Assembly (NCBI RefSeq): GCF_014649795.1
Contig: NZ_BMTS01000024.1
Location: 1-64,000 of the forward strand
Length of the DNA: 64,000 nucleotides
Origin: Streptomyces melanogenes
GTDB lineage: Bacteria; Actinomycetota; Actinomycetes; Streptomycetales; Streptomycetaceae
Direction: 5' to 3'
The stretch's first letter is position 1. Each line of letters starts with the position of its first letter. Position numbers and translations under genes: made by a program. Below are positions 41,721 through 51,138 of this stretch, in pieces. Under the pieces are notes generated by a model. The model had not been told where the DNA came from. It was given only the letters and a program-made list of their open reading frames with translations, and did no database searches.

Positions 41721-42905
41721 TCATCGTGAGTCGGTACGGGAACGCGACGCCTCGCGGCGGGAGACCAGGATCAGGAGCGTGAACTCGAGGGCGAACAGGG
41801 CGACCGAGGTGGCGGAGTCCCAGAAGCGGGCGCTGTCGTCCGCGCCGTTCGCCAGGGCGGGGCCGAGCCGTGTCACGAAGCCCGTCAGCAAGGGGGCGAG
41901 GGCGAGTATGGCGGTCGCCAGGAGGAGGCCGACGCCGCCGACGGTGAGCAGCGCGAACCAGGGTGCCACCTGGCGGTCGCGCTCCGACCAGGCGGAATCG
42001 GCGTCGCTGTCGCTGTCGCTGTCGGTGGTGGGACGCCGGATGCCTGGCAGCCGGCTCGCCTTGCGCCACAGGTATGCCGAGGTGGCGCCGTGCAGGTCGC
42101 TGCAGCCCAGCAGGGTGGTGAACACGTAGTACAGATCGGTGCGCAGGAAGAGGTAGAACTGCCAGACGAGCCGCAGCAGGACCGTGTACGCGATGGCGAG
42201 TGCCAACCGGAAGGCCCAGCCGGTCCCCGCGGCCCCCACCAGCGTGAGGGTGCTGAACAGCAGGACGTCGGCGAGCATGCCCGCGAGGAAGGGCAGATAG
42301 CGCTTCTTCCTCGGAACGCTGTACAGACCGTCGAGGTGGGCCTCCACCACGACGAAGAACAGCCGCCGGCTCACCGACAGCCGAGTCGGCAGCACCAGTC
42401 GGCGCCCGGCCAGGACATGGAAGAACTCGTGCCAGGCCACAGCGGGCACCTGGGCGAACGCAAGGGTCAGCTGGACCGCGACGAGGGACGGAGTGAAGAA
42501 CACGACGTCCGAGTGGGGCCGCACCCGGGGATGCGTCACCATGACGGCGATGCAGGTGGTGACCAGGGCCGTGTGGACGACCCAGGCCGTGGGGGAGAAG
42601 GTCCACGCGCCGAGCCGCAGCATCCGCAGCCGAGGCGGCGCTGCCGTCGGCTGCGACCCCTCCCTGACGAAGCCCAACTCGCGCAGGGTGGACACGAAGT
42701 CGCCGATGTCGACGCTCTCGCCGAACTCGCCCAGGTACCACCGGGCCGCCTCGTCGGCCGGGTGGCCGTCGGCGAGCCGGCGCAGCAGGGCCGCGCCGTC
42801 GTGGGGCAGCACGGCGTAGGACTCGGTGTCGGGGCGGCCCACGACGACGCCGTCGCGCTCGTCGACGAAGGTCAACGGGTGGAATTCGATGGCCGGCAGG
42901 GGCAT
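41721..42905 (-). CDS. PqqD-like domain fused to M50 intramembrane metalloprotease
   Basis: The protein has 394 residues, with GAGGAGGT before ATG 42905. Residues about 15-85 (YAVLPHDGAALLRRLADGHP, IGDFVSTLRELGFVREG) look like a PqqD/RiPP-recognition fold that binds leader peptides. Several membrane helices follow, with the zinc site HEFFH at 159-163 in VPAVAWHEFFHVLAG, typical of site-2-protease-like M50 enzymes. There is an odd Ser/Asp tract (TDSDSDSDADS) before the last helices. It is probably the leader peptidase of the adjacent precursor, lying 83 bp downstream of it. Confidence 0.8.
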   Translation of the reverse strand: MPLPAIEFHPLTFVDERDGVVVGRPDTESYAVLPHDGAALLRRLADGHPADEAARWYLGEFGESVDIGDFVSTLRELGFVREGSQPTAAPPRLRMLRLGAWTFSPTAWVVHTALVTTCIAVMVTHPRVRPHSDVVFFTPSLVAVQLTLAFAQVPAVAWHEFFHVLAGRRLVLPTRLSVSRRLFFVVVEAHLDGLYSVPRKKRYLPFLAGMLADVLLFSTLTLVGAAGTGWAFRLALAIAYTVLLRLVWQFYLFLRTDLYYVFTTLLGCSDLHGATSAYLWRKASRLPGIRRPTTDSDSDSDADSAWSERDRQVAPWFALLTVGGVGLLLATAILALAPLLTGFVTRLGPALANGADDSARFWDSATSVALFALEFTLLILVSRREASRSRTDSR

Positions 42906-42988
42906 CGCGGACCTCCTCGGCGGTAGGGGGCGGAAACCCGCACCCCCGGCCGCTGCGGTACGGCGGACAGGGGTGCGGATGGGCGGCG

Positions 42989-43069
42989 TCAGCAGCCGAC
43001 GAAGCTGTAGGCCTGCGCGGATGACGTGAGCTTGATGGCGCCGGTCTTGCGAACGGTGATCTTCTTCAT
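42989..43069 (-). CDS. RiPP precursor peptide candidate (26 aa, C-terminal Cys)
   Basis: The ATG at 43069 follows GGGGAGGTG and opens 26 codons: MKKITVRKTGAIK, then LTSSAQAYSFVGC. The N-terminal half is basic and leader-like. The C-terminal half has Ser, Thr and a terminal Cys, the substrate form used by EpiD/LanD-type Cys decarboxylases. It is the first gene of the leftward operon before the PqqD/M50 protease, and an EpiD-like gene is divergent 195 bp away. The processing site and modified residues are unknown; cleavage near Ser-Ser-Ala/Gln is possible. Confidence 0.8.
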   Translation of the reverse strand: MKKITVRKTGAIKLTSSAQAYSFVGC

Positions 43070-43164
43070 GGGTTTCACCTCCCCAGGTACCTGGTGTCGA
43101 TCGTGCCGAGCACTGCCGGGTGGGCGGCTCGGCGGCCCACACTGGCACCGGGCCCGCCGTCGGC

Positions 43165-43232
43165 GCATGGGGGTGCGGCCCCCATCTTCGGGTCCCGGCC
43201 GGCGGCCACAGATGGGGGCCGCACCCCCATGC
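43165..43232. promoter_or_regulatory. double palindrome between precursor and flavoprotein genes
   Basis: A 23-bp sequence (43165-43187) returns as a perfect reverse complement at 43210-43232. Each arm is itself palindromic (ATGGGGG TGCGG CCCCCAT). They lie midway between divergent genes and fit paired operators, perhaps for the LAL regulator nearby, or an attenuator for the flavoprotein gene. Confidence 0.7.
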
Positions 43233-43264
43233 GGGACGCGGATCGGGGCGGCAGGGTGGAGGGC

Positions 43265-43846
43265 ATGCGAGACGACGCCCTCTCAGTCATCGTCTGCGGT
43301 TCCAGCGCGGCGAGTCAGTTGCCCCTCTACCTGACGTGGTTGCGCCAGGAGATCGATCTGGGTCTGCGGGTTCTCCTGACCGCCGACGCCGCCCGGTTCG
43401 TCCAGCCCCAACTCGTCGCCTGGTACGCCGACGAGACCTGCACCAGCGACGATCCCGCCCTGAACCCCGTCGAGTTCGCGAAGCGCTCCGCGGCCGTCGT
43501 CGTGCTGCCGGCCACGGCGAACACACTCGCGGCCACAGCCCTCGGCCTGGCCGCGACCCCGGCCCAGACCGCCCTGCTGGCCGCCGAACGCCCGGTGCTG
43601 TTCTTCCCGAACATGAACCGCACCATGTGGACCAAGGAGCCCACCCGCCGCCACGTCGCCACGCTGCGGGCCGACGGTCATACGGTCGTGGAGCCCCAGG
43701 AGCAGGTGGTCTTCGAGCTGTGGCGGCGGGAGAACGCGGCGGGCATCACGATGCCCGCGCCGGACGAGGCAGCGTCGACCGTCGTCGCCTGGCTGGAGAA
43801 GACGCTGGTGCACGACGGACGGGACGAGGAGCCGACGGACCGCTGA
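43265..43846 (+). CDS. EpiD/LanD-like flavoprotein (HFCD family)
   Basis: Length is 193 residues from ATG 43265, with GGAGG just upstream; EpiD has 181. The N-terminus SVIVCGSSAASQLPLYLTWL is the FMN-binding Rossmann start. VVVLPATANTLAATALGLA matches the PASANT motif. FFPNMNRTMWTKEPTRRHVA matches the PxMNxxMW substrate clamp of peptidyl-Cys decarboxylases. Such enzymes convert a C-terminal Cys to an enethiol. The conserved catalytic His about 14 residues before the PATANT proline is Pro here (LNPVEFAK), so activity may be lost or altered. Confidence 0.85.
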   Translation: MRDDALSVIVCGSSAASQLPLYLTWLRQEIDLGLRVLLTADAARFVQPQLVAWYADETCTSDDPALNPVEFAKRSAAVVVLPATANTLAATALGLAATPAQTALLAAERPVLFFPNMNRTMWTKEPTRRHVATLRADGHTVVEPQEQVVFELWRRENAAGITMPAPDEAASTVVAWLEKTLVHDGRDEEPTDR

Positions 43847-43880
43847 TCGGTCGAGCCGGCCTGTCCGTCATCGCCTCTGC

Positions 43881-46874
43881 TCATCGCCTTTCCCCCCATC
43901 TCTCGTCCTGCCGGATCCGGGCCGCATACGCGTTGAGCGCCGCCCGATTGGGCTGCTCGCACTTGCTGATCAGGCTGGCGACATGTTTCTCGACGGTGCG
44001 CGGCGAGATGCACAGCCGGGCGGCCAGCGCGCGGTTGTCGAGCCGGTCGGCCAGGAGCCGCAGCACCTCGTACTCCCGTGGCGTGACACCGAGCACGCGC
44101 AGCACCTGCGGCACCTGCCCGTCGCCGGTGCGGTGAGGCACCACCGCACCGGCGCGTCGCAGCAGACTGCGGCACGCCCCGGCCACGGCCGCGACTCCCG
44201 CCCCGTGGAAGTACTGCTCGGCCCCGCGCAGCCAGAGCACCGGATCGCCCCAGCCGTCCGCCTGCGCGGCCTCGGCGACCAGGCGCAGTCCGAGATGCGC
44301 GGCCGGCGGATACGGCTGCGCCAGTGCCTCGGCCTCCACCACGGCATCGGCCGCTTCCTCGCCACGCCCGTACCTCCCCAGCCGGACGGCTCGGGCCAGC
44401 AGCACGAACTGCCGGTTCCAGCGAAGTCGGCCCGCCTCGCCCGGGTCCGGCCGGTCGGGGCGGTCCGGGTCCGCCTCGGCGGTCAGCGCCTCCAGCAGCA
44501 GGGCCAGGCCGTACTGTCCGGTCAGGGGATAGGGCGCCGGATGTACGGCGTCCTCGGCCGTCGCCCGCTCCAGCGTCAGCCGGGCCAGGTCGCGGTCCTC
44601 TTCCAACAGCGCGCAGACGACCCCGCCCAGGCCCTGGGCCAGCGACGCCCACGGCGAGGGCGGTGCGTCCGTGCCGAGCGACGCGCCCAGGTGCTCTTCC
44701 AGTATGTCGCGCCTGCCCTGGTGGGCCGCGCCGATGGCCCGCACCGCCGCCAGGCAGCGCGCGTCGGCGCCGGTGAACCCCGGCTGTTCCTCCCGTGCCC
44801 GATACGCGTCGGTGAGTTGCCGGGCCTCCGGATACTCGCCCCGCAGCACGTGATCCAGCGCCAGTATGAGGTCGGCGGAGGTGTGCACGGCCCGCGCCCC
44901 GATGCGCCCGGCCTGTCGGCGCACCCGCAGCAGGGCGTCGCGCTCGCCGTCCACCAGACAATGCTGTCCGGCGAGTTGCAGCATGGCGTGCATGCGCCAC
45001 AGCGGCAGCTCATGGGTATCCGCGAGGGTGTGCATCCGGGTGAAGCAGTGCGACGCTTCCTGCGAGCCGCGCTGCAGGGCGAGTTGACCGCGTACCCGCC
45101 AGGCCCGGCAGGCGACGACCGTCAGCCCGGTGCGCTCGGCCTTGTCCGTGGCCTGCTCGGCGAGCCGACCGGCCGTCGGCGGGGTGTGGAGCGTCAACTG
45201 GGCCTCGACCGCGTCGAGCGGGGCGGTGTGCCTGCCCTCCGCCTCCGGGCCCAACGCGCACCGTGCGGCGTCCACATGGGCCAGCCCCACCTCAGGCTGC
45301 CCGTCGGCCTGCGAAAGCCAGGCGAGCCGGGTATGCAGGCGCGCCAGATGGACTCCCGCCACCCCGGGCCCGTCCAGCTCCTCCAGCGCGGAGGCGAGTC
45401 GGAGCCCGTGATCGGCCCGCCCGCTCTCCGCCAGCGCGGCCAGCAGCTCATCGAGGACATCGACCAGCACCCGCGGTTCGTCGGCCGCGCCGAGCAACTC
45501 CCATGCCCGCGTCAGCTGTTCCACGGCGAGGGAGGCCCGACCCGCCGACAGGGCCCGGCGCCCGGCCGTGGCGAACAACGACGCGGCCCCCGGCCGGTCG
45601 TCGGCGGACAGCCGGAGTTCGGCAGCGAAGGGGCACCACGGGCCCGGTAGCCCGGGATGCAGCTCGGCCACCGCCTCGGCGGTGCGGCGGGCCACCGCGG
45701 CCCGATCCGCCGGGGTGAGCTGCCCCAACAGCGCCGCGGCGGTCAGCGCACCACGGAAGCCGTACCAGTCGCAGGCACGGTCGTCCGCCGTGATCAGCCC
45801 CGCCGCCCCCGCCGCACGCAACCGCGCGAACAGCCGCGCCTCGGACAGCCCCCACGCCTGGCGCAGCACCGACACCGGGAACCTTTCGCCGATCACCGCC
45901 GCGGCGGACAGCAGCCGGTGTCCCTCCGGCCCCAGCCGTGCCGCCCGCCGCGCGATGCTGTGCTCGACCGCCGCGGGCACGGGGCAACGCACCCCTGCCA
46001 CCAGCCGGCAGCCCTGCGGACCGGTCACGAGCGCGCCGGAACCGACCAGGGTACGCAGCAACTCCTCGGCGACGAAGAGGTTTCCGCCGCTGTCCCGGTA
46101 CAGGCGTTCCACGACGTTGTACGGCACCCCGTCGCTCCCGATGCCGAGGCGGGACGCCGCGAGCCGCGCCACCTCGGTACGACTCAGCCCGCGCAGGGTC
46201 AGCAGTGTGCCCGCGCGCCGCCGCGCCAGGGCCCGGGCGAGGTCCCACGGTGCGCCCGGGCCGGACCGGAAGGTCGCCAGCAGCACGGTGCCCTGCCCGG
46301 CGATGTTGTCCGCCAGGTACTCCACCACGGCCAGCGTCGCCGGATCGGCGTCGTGCAGGTCCTCCAGGACGAGCAGACTCCCCGAACCCGCTCCGGCCGC
46401 GGACACCAGACGCAGCACGGACTCGGCCAGGAGCACGGGCGAGTGCTGCGGACCGTGGCAGCCGACGACGGTTCCCTCCCCCTCCCGAAGCCCGGGGGAC
46501 CGCCTCCCGGTGGCGAGTCGTACGTGCGCGTATTCGGGTACGACACGGCCGAGAATGGCGCGATACGGCCCCAGCGTCCGGCTGTCCGGGCCCTCTCCGT
46601 CACGGAAGAGACAAGCAAGGGCCTCGCTGAGGGGCCGCAGCGGTACGGCGGGGCTGACCGGGCTGCTCCGGCCGAGCAGTACGCGCATGGCCCGGCTGCG
46701 GGCGGCCTCCGCCACCTCCCGCACCAGCCGGGACTTGCCGGCGCCCTCCTCGCCGGTCAGCAGGATCGCCGTGCCGTGTCCTCGCAGCGCTCTGTCCAAC
46801 GCCTCTTCCAGCAGGCCGAGGTCCCCTTCACGGCCCACACAGATCGATAAGCAGTCCTTGCTCGCTGTCGACAT
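43881..46874 (-). CDS. LAL-type LuxR-family ATPase regulator
   Basis: The protein has 997 residues. The N-terminal AAA/STAND ATPase begins VGREGDLGLLEEALDRALRG, with P-loop LLTGEEGAGKSRLVREV and Walker B LLVLEDLHDADP. A long helical TPR-like middle follows. The last 65 residues are a LuxR HTH (LGVTPREYEVLRLLADRLDN, RALAARLCISPRTVEKHVAS). LAL proteins activate secondary-metabolite clusters. It is convergent with the flavoprotein gene and is the best candidate to control the RiPP-like operon through the palindromes at 43165-43232. Confidence 0.9.
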   Translation of the reverse strand: MSTASKDCLSICVGREGDLGLLEEALDRALRGHGTAILLTGEEGAGKSRLVREVAEAARSRAMRVLLGRSSPVSPAVPLRPLSEALACLFRDGEGPDSRTLGPYRAILGRVVPEYAHVRLATGRRSPGLREGEGTVVGCHGPQHSPVLLAESVLRLVSAAGAGSGSLLVLEDLHDADPATLAVVEYLADNIAGQGTVLLATFRSGPGAPWDLARALARRRAGTLLTLRGLSRTEVARLAASRLGIGSDGVPYNVVERLYRDSGGNLFVAEELLRTLVGSGALVTGPQGCRLVAGVRCPVPAAVEHSIARRAARLGPEGHRLLSAAAVIGERFPVSVLRQAWGLSEARLFARLRAAGAAGLITADDRACDWYGFRGALTAAALLGQLTPADRAAVARRTAEAVAELHPGLPGPWCPFAAELRLSADDRPGAASLFATAGRRALSAGRASLAVEQLTRAWELLGAADEPRVLVDVLDELLAALAESGRADHGLRLASALEELDGPGVAGVHLARLHTRLAWLSQADGQPEVGLAHVDAARCALGPEAEGRHTAPLDAVEAQLTLHTPPTAGRLAEQATDKAERTGLTVVACRAWRVRGQLALQRGSQEASHCFTRMHTLADTHELPLWRMHAMLQLAGQHCLVDGERDALLRVRRQAGRIGARAVHTSADLILALDHVLRGEYPEARQLTDAYRAREEQPGFTGADARCLAAVRAIGAAHQGRRDILEEHLGASLGTDAPPSPWASLAQGLGGVVCALLEEDRDLARLTLERATAEDAVHPAPYPLTGQYGLALLLEALTAEADPDRPDRPDPGEAGRLRWNRQFVLLARAVRLGRYGRGEEAADAVVEAEALAQPYPPAAHLGLRLVAEAAQADGWGDPVLWLRGAEQYFHGAGVAAVAGACRSLLRRAGAVVPHRTGDGQVPQVLRVLGVTPREYEVLRLLADRLDNRALAARLCISPRTVEKHVASLISKCEQPNRAALNAYAARIRQDERWGERR

Positions 46875-47243
46875 CTGTCCCCCGCGTCCAACTTATGTCA
46901 CAACGTGTTGGTCATCTGCTGTTCGGAGCAGCGGCCCGTTTCGGATGCGTGTACGGGCCTGCCGCTCACCGGGCAGTGTGGTTTCGCCACCGGCACCTGT
47001 CACTCAGGATTCCGCTGAGCGGACTGGTTCTGAGTTGGTGGGCAGTTGGTGGGGGTGTGCTGATGTGACTGGCGGCACCGGGTTAGGCGGTCACGGGCGT
47101 GCTGGTGTCCGCCTGCCGGATCCGGAACCCCTCGGTCATCTCGGCGTCCTGCGGCACCCGGGGTATGCCCGCCCTCGCCCTGACGAAGGCGCCGACGTTT
47201 ATGTCGGTGCGGCGTTGATCTCCGCTGGGGCAGACTGCCGCGT
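46875..47243. other. divergent intergenic region
   Basis: This region holds the promoters of the LAL regulator (leftward) and the large helical protein (rightward). The direct repeat GCAGTTGGTGGG / GAGTTGGTGGGC lies near 47034-47056. No gene is seen. Confidence 0.4.
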
Positions 47244-50200
47244 ATGCACATACCTCCGGTACCCCCGGCCTCCCCGGCCCTCAGCCTGCTGCGAGCCGTG
47301 GGGGAGTTGTCTCCCGTCGGCCGCGTGCCCGAGCTCGCGGCGCGGGCCCGGGTGCTGTCCGCGCGTGGTGAAGTGGACAGCGTGCTGGAGGAGTTGTGGA
47401 GCAGCGGCGAGGAGGAGCAGCGGGTCCTCGCCGTCGACCTGGCGCGTATGACCCACCACGCGGAGCTTCTGGAGCGGGCTCTCGCCGAGGGCGGTACCGC
47501 ACTGCGTCGCCGGGTCCTGCACTCGCGGGAGCTGGTGCGGCTCGCCCCGGCGCGCGTCGTCCGGGCCGTCCTGGATGCCCCCGACGACGACCGTATGGTG
47601 CTCTACTGGAAGATCCGGCAACGCGGCCTCCGTGAACTGGCCGAGGCGTTGCGGGAGCCGGTGCGCGGCGCGTTCGGTACGGGTGAGGAGGCCCTGCTGC
47701 TGCCCGCCTGCGGTGCACAGACGGTGGGGGAGCGGCTGCCCGAGCTGTGGGACGAGATCTGCCACCGGCGCCTGCTCGCGCGGCGCCACCCTGACCTGGT
47801 CGTCGCCGAGGCGCACGGGCGCGGCTTCGCCCAGGCGTCGGACGGACAGCCGGGTGCTGAGGCCGCGAGCCCGTTGGGCGCAGCCCGCCTCTCGGGGCGG
47901 CGCATGCGGCGCACTCTGCGCCGCCTCCTTCTGGCCGAGTCTGCCGACCCGGCAGGGCTCGCCGGACCGGCCGGGGCAACCGGCGGCACCGGGCCGGACG
48001 AACCGACCACCTCGGCCGAACTGGCCGCACTGGTCCGCACGGCGGATACACAGGGGTGCCTCGGTCTCCGCCGGCTTCTGGCCGCCGCGCCCGTACGACA
48101 GCGCAGCCGTCTGTACGAGGCGGCGTGCGCGGCAAAGCCGTTCGGCCCTCGTGACGTCGGCACCGGTCTGGTCCCCCTGCTGATGCTGCTGCCGCACGAG
48201 CACCGGGCGCGGGAGGCCCGGCGGCTGCGGCGGGAAGCCGAGACGGGCGGCCGCCACGACGAGTGGACCGTTCACGACCTCGCGCCCCTGATCTCCCTGG
48301 CCGAGGTCCGCGACGAGCTGCTGGAACTGACCTGCCGCCCCCAGGCCGAAGACCGGCGCTGCGGCTACCGGCTGCTGATCGAGTGCGCGGCCGCGGACTC
48401 GGGCGAGCACACCCTGGACGACCTGCTGCCCCTGCTCGCCGACCGGCTGCCCAAAGACGACGGCGCCGGAATCCGCGACACCGCGCTCCGGGCACTCGCT
48501 GAAACGCCCGTCGCCCGCTTCCATGCCCGTGCCGTACCCGCGCTCGACCGGCTCGTCCACGGCCTGCTCGCCGCCCCGGACCCGGAGGGCGACCTTGCCC
48601 GGGGAGTGGCCTGGCTTGCGGGCACGCTCCTCACCCACGAGGACCGGGCGGTGGCCGACTTCGCGGCACAGACCCTGCGTGCGTGCTGGCTGCGACCACG
48701 GCCGGCGGAGTACGGCCTGCAATGGCTTCCCGGCGACCGGGTGCGGGTCCGCTACCCGCACCTGGAACCCGCGATGACCGCCGCGGCCGACCAAGGGCAC
48801 TTCACCCCCGCGATCGAACTGTTCCGTATCGTCGGGGCCGCCCCGGCCATACTCACGGCCCTGCACACGGCGGTGCGCGAGGGCGATGAGGACGATGCCC
48901 GCCGGGCGGTCGACGCGCTGCTCGCCGACCGCCGTACCCGCAGCGCCGCCTTCCAGGAAATACTGGACCACACGCCCAACAGCCTGCGGCACCCCCGTAT
49001 GCGGCAGTGGGCGCAATGGCGGCGGCCCGAACTCCTGGAGGGACTCTGGGCAGCGCACGGCCCCCTCCACCTGCCCACCCACCACCGTCCCACCACGGGC
49101 CCCACCCCCTACCAGCGCTGGACATCCGCTCAGCGCGAGCGGTACGCGGCCCTGCTCGTTCGGGATGCCACCGCCGCCCGGCCGACCCGAGCCGGGCGCG
49201 AGGCCGCCCGCGAACTCGCCCGCCTGTTCCGTGCGGACCCCGTGCTGACCGGCCCGTACCTCGACTCACGGCACCCGTTCGTGGCGCGGGCCGCCCTCAG
49301 CGCGCTGCCGTTCGGCGACGACCCCGAAGTGTCGCTGCACACGCTGCTGCTGCAGGACTTTCCCCACGACGGTGAGACGTCCTGGGAGCGCAACGAGACG
49401 GCCGACCGGGTGATGACGGCGATACGGCGCTGCGCGCGGCGCATACCGCCGAGCAGACGGCCGGAGGCCGCGGCTGCAGGCCTGCGGGCGCTGCTGGTCG
49501 CAGCCGATGACACGGCCGACGGGTTGACGGCCACTACCAAAGAGCAGGCACGGTTCCTCACTACGTTGACCGCGGCCGCAGCGGGGGTGGTCGCCGATGT
49601 CTGGGAGGCCGAAGGCCATCGTCCCGTCGTGGCGCGGGTGTGCGTGTGGCTTGCCGGTGGTCTCCTTGACGAGCCGAGAATATGGCGGCTGCTGCGCGCT
49701 TCGGTCCGCACGGGCGAGCACCACATCGTCCATGAACTCGCCACCTTCGCCTGGCACGTCCCCGAACAGCACCGCTCCGCCTACGCCGAGTTGCTCATCG
49801 GTGCCGCCACCGGACCCGTCGCCCGGTCGCGGTGCTGCGCCCTGGCCAAGCTCCGCTTCTGGCACCCGTATCACCCCGATGTCCCGCAGGCGCTCGCCGC
49901 GGCGGCCATCGGCGCGCGCGAGCGCGCGGAGTGGCAGATGGCGCTGGACAGCCTGATCGTCACCGCCGCCTCACCCGAGGGTGAGGAGCGGCTGGCCCAG
50001 GTACTCGACGCCTTCGCCGTGGCGGCGAAGCGGACCGGCCCGGATGAGGCCCCCGTCCCGGACGGACCGCTGCACCGGCTGGTCTTCGCCCTGGACCGCC
50101 TCGACTGGCGGTCCGCGCGGACGAGCGATCGCAGCAAGTGCCGCGCGATGCTCCTGCGGTTGGCCGCGCGACTCGGCGCCCACCCCGAGTTCACCCTGGA

Positions 50201-50333
50201 GGCCCGGCTCCTGCGCACATCGACCGTGCACGGGCTGTGGCGGGCGCAGGCGTCCGTCCTGGCAGAGGACGTGGACGCACTGATCGAGCTGGCCGAGGAG
50301 CTGGAGAGGGTGCTGGTGGGGGCCTTGGGGTGA
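47244..50333 (+). CDS. large helical-repeat protein of unknown function
   Basis: The protein has 1029 residues from ATG 47244. It is almost wholly alpha-helical with repeating Leu/Ala/Arg-rich units that resemble HEAT-type repeats (VLAVDLARMTHHAELLERAL; DTALRALAETPVARFHARAV; VARAALSALPFGDDPEVSLH). There is no ATPase, catalytic or membrane motif. Conserved-looking Trp-rich patches (PRMRQWAQWRRPELLEGLWA) may mark a binding surface. Similar long helical proteins are widespread in streptomycetes without known roles; it stands alone here. Confidence 0.7.
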   Translation: MHIPPVPPASPALSLLRAVGELSPVGRVPELAARARVLSARGEVDSVLEELWSSGEEEQRVLAVDLARMTHHAELLERALAEGGTALRRRVLHSRELVRLAPARVVRAVLDAPDDDRMVLYWKIRQRGLRELAEALREPVRGAFGTGEEALLLPACGAQTVGERLPELWDEICHRRLLARRHPDLVVAEAHGRGFAQASDGQPGAEAASPLGAARLSGRRMRRTLRRLLLAESADPAGLAGPAGATGGTGPDEPTTSAELAALVRTADTQGCLGLRRLLAAAPVRQRSRLYEAACAAKPFGPRDVGTGLVPLLMLLPHEHRAREARRLRREAETGGRHDEWTVHDLAPLISLAEVRDELLELTCRPQAEDRRCGYRLLIECAAADSGEHTLDDLLPLLADRLPKDDGAGIRDTALRALAETPVARFHARAVPALDRLVHGLLAAPDPEGDLARGVAWLAGTLLTHEDRAVADFAAQTLRACWLRPRPAEYGLQWLPGDRVRVRYPHLEPAMTAAADQGHFTPAIELFRIVGAAPAILTALHTAVREGDEDDARRAVDALLADRRTRSAAFQEILDHTPNSLRHPRMRQWAQWRRPELLEGLWAAHGPLHLPTHHRPTTGPTPYQRWTSAQRERYAALLVRDATAARPTRAGREAARELARLFRADPVLTGPYLDSRHPFVARAALSALPFGDDPEVSLHTLLLQDFPHDGETSWERNETADRVMTAIRRCARRIPPSRRPEAAAAGLRALLVAADDTADGLTATTKEQARFLTTLTAAAAGVVADVWEAEGHRPVVARVCVWLAGGLLDEPRIWRLLRASVRTGEHHIVHELATFAWHVPEQHRSAYAELLIGAATGPVARSRCCALAKLRFWHPYHPDVPQALAAAAIGARERAEWQMALDSLIVTAASPEGEERLAQVLDAFAVAAKRTGPDEAPVPDGPLHRLVFALDRLDWRSARTSDRSKCRAMLLRLAARLGAHPEFTLEARLLRTSTVHGLWRAQASVLAEDVDALIELAEELERVLVGALG

Positions 50334-51138
50334 CCTGCGCCCGGCGGGTGCTGGCGGTAGCCGTTATGAGGGTTGTGTGTGGGCGAGGGCAGCGGCGAGT
50401 GTGCCGCGGACGAACATCACCGCGTCGAGGCGCAACGTCTGCGACCTGCGCTCTGGTGCCGTGGTGCTATCCGCGCCGGCCCACTGCGATGACTTCTGCG
50501 CCCCGCTCTCGTCTACAAGGCCGTCGGCCGGGGGAGGTCTTGCTCTCCGGCTTGGTCATGGGGCGAAAACGGCCGGGCGGTGCCAGCCTGAAAGATGAGG
50601 CGGATAGCCGTGAGGGAACAGCTGTGCATAGAGATCCAGGGTTTCGAGCAGCCTGGCGAGTGCGTCGAGCGAGGGCATGACAGACGAGGTGATGGCCGGA
50701 CGCCCGGAATCGCCGTGAACCGGCGGACGCCTGCAAATTCCTTTCGCTGGCTTGGTGATTCGTCCGGTAGGGGTGCTGCGAGAGGGACGACATCTGGTGA
50801 CGGGCCGACTGTGTGAATGCCGCCAGCCTCAGTGTGCTGTCTCGGTTGAGAGCTGTCGAGGCTGCGGCCGTCCCTCTTTCGGTATCGGGGCGGGTGTGTA
50901 CGCGGGGCCGGTAGTACGACCTTGCGCTCCTGCGGTCTGGCCAGTCGCAGTTCACATGAGCCGCAGAGCCTAAAGGTGTTCGCAGCGCTCACTCCAGCCT
51001 CCGCCGGTATGGCCTGAATGACTGCTTGTGAGTATGCCATCGGCGCGTTTAGGTTCATGGGGCGACATCGAGATCTCTATCGGGAAACGCTCATTCCACA
51101 TTCGATCGTCAATTCACCGATTCACGTGGAGGCGGAAA
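50334..51138. other. intergenic, no convincing gene
   Basis: Frames on both strands reach 180 codons but lack ribosome sites and recognisable protein patterns; composition is slightly less GC-biased than the flanks. The 3' part (about 51020-51130) is AT-richer and probably holds the promoter of the EF-hand gene. Confidence 0.4.

Noticed and set aside
45568..47451. 627-codon plus-strand frame across the LAL gene
   Set aside because: The minus strand encodes a complete ATPase/LuxR protein; this frame is Arg/Ser-rich random translation.
50513..51058. 181-codon minus-strand frame before the EF-hand gene
   Set aside because: No ribosome site, and it is rich in Ser, Pro and His without any protein pattern; it also crosses the likely EF-hand promoter.
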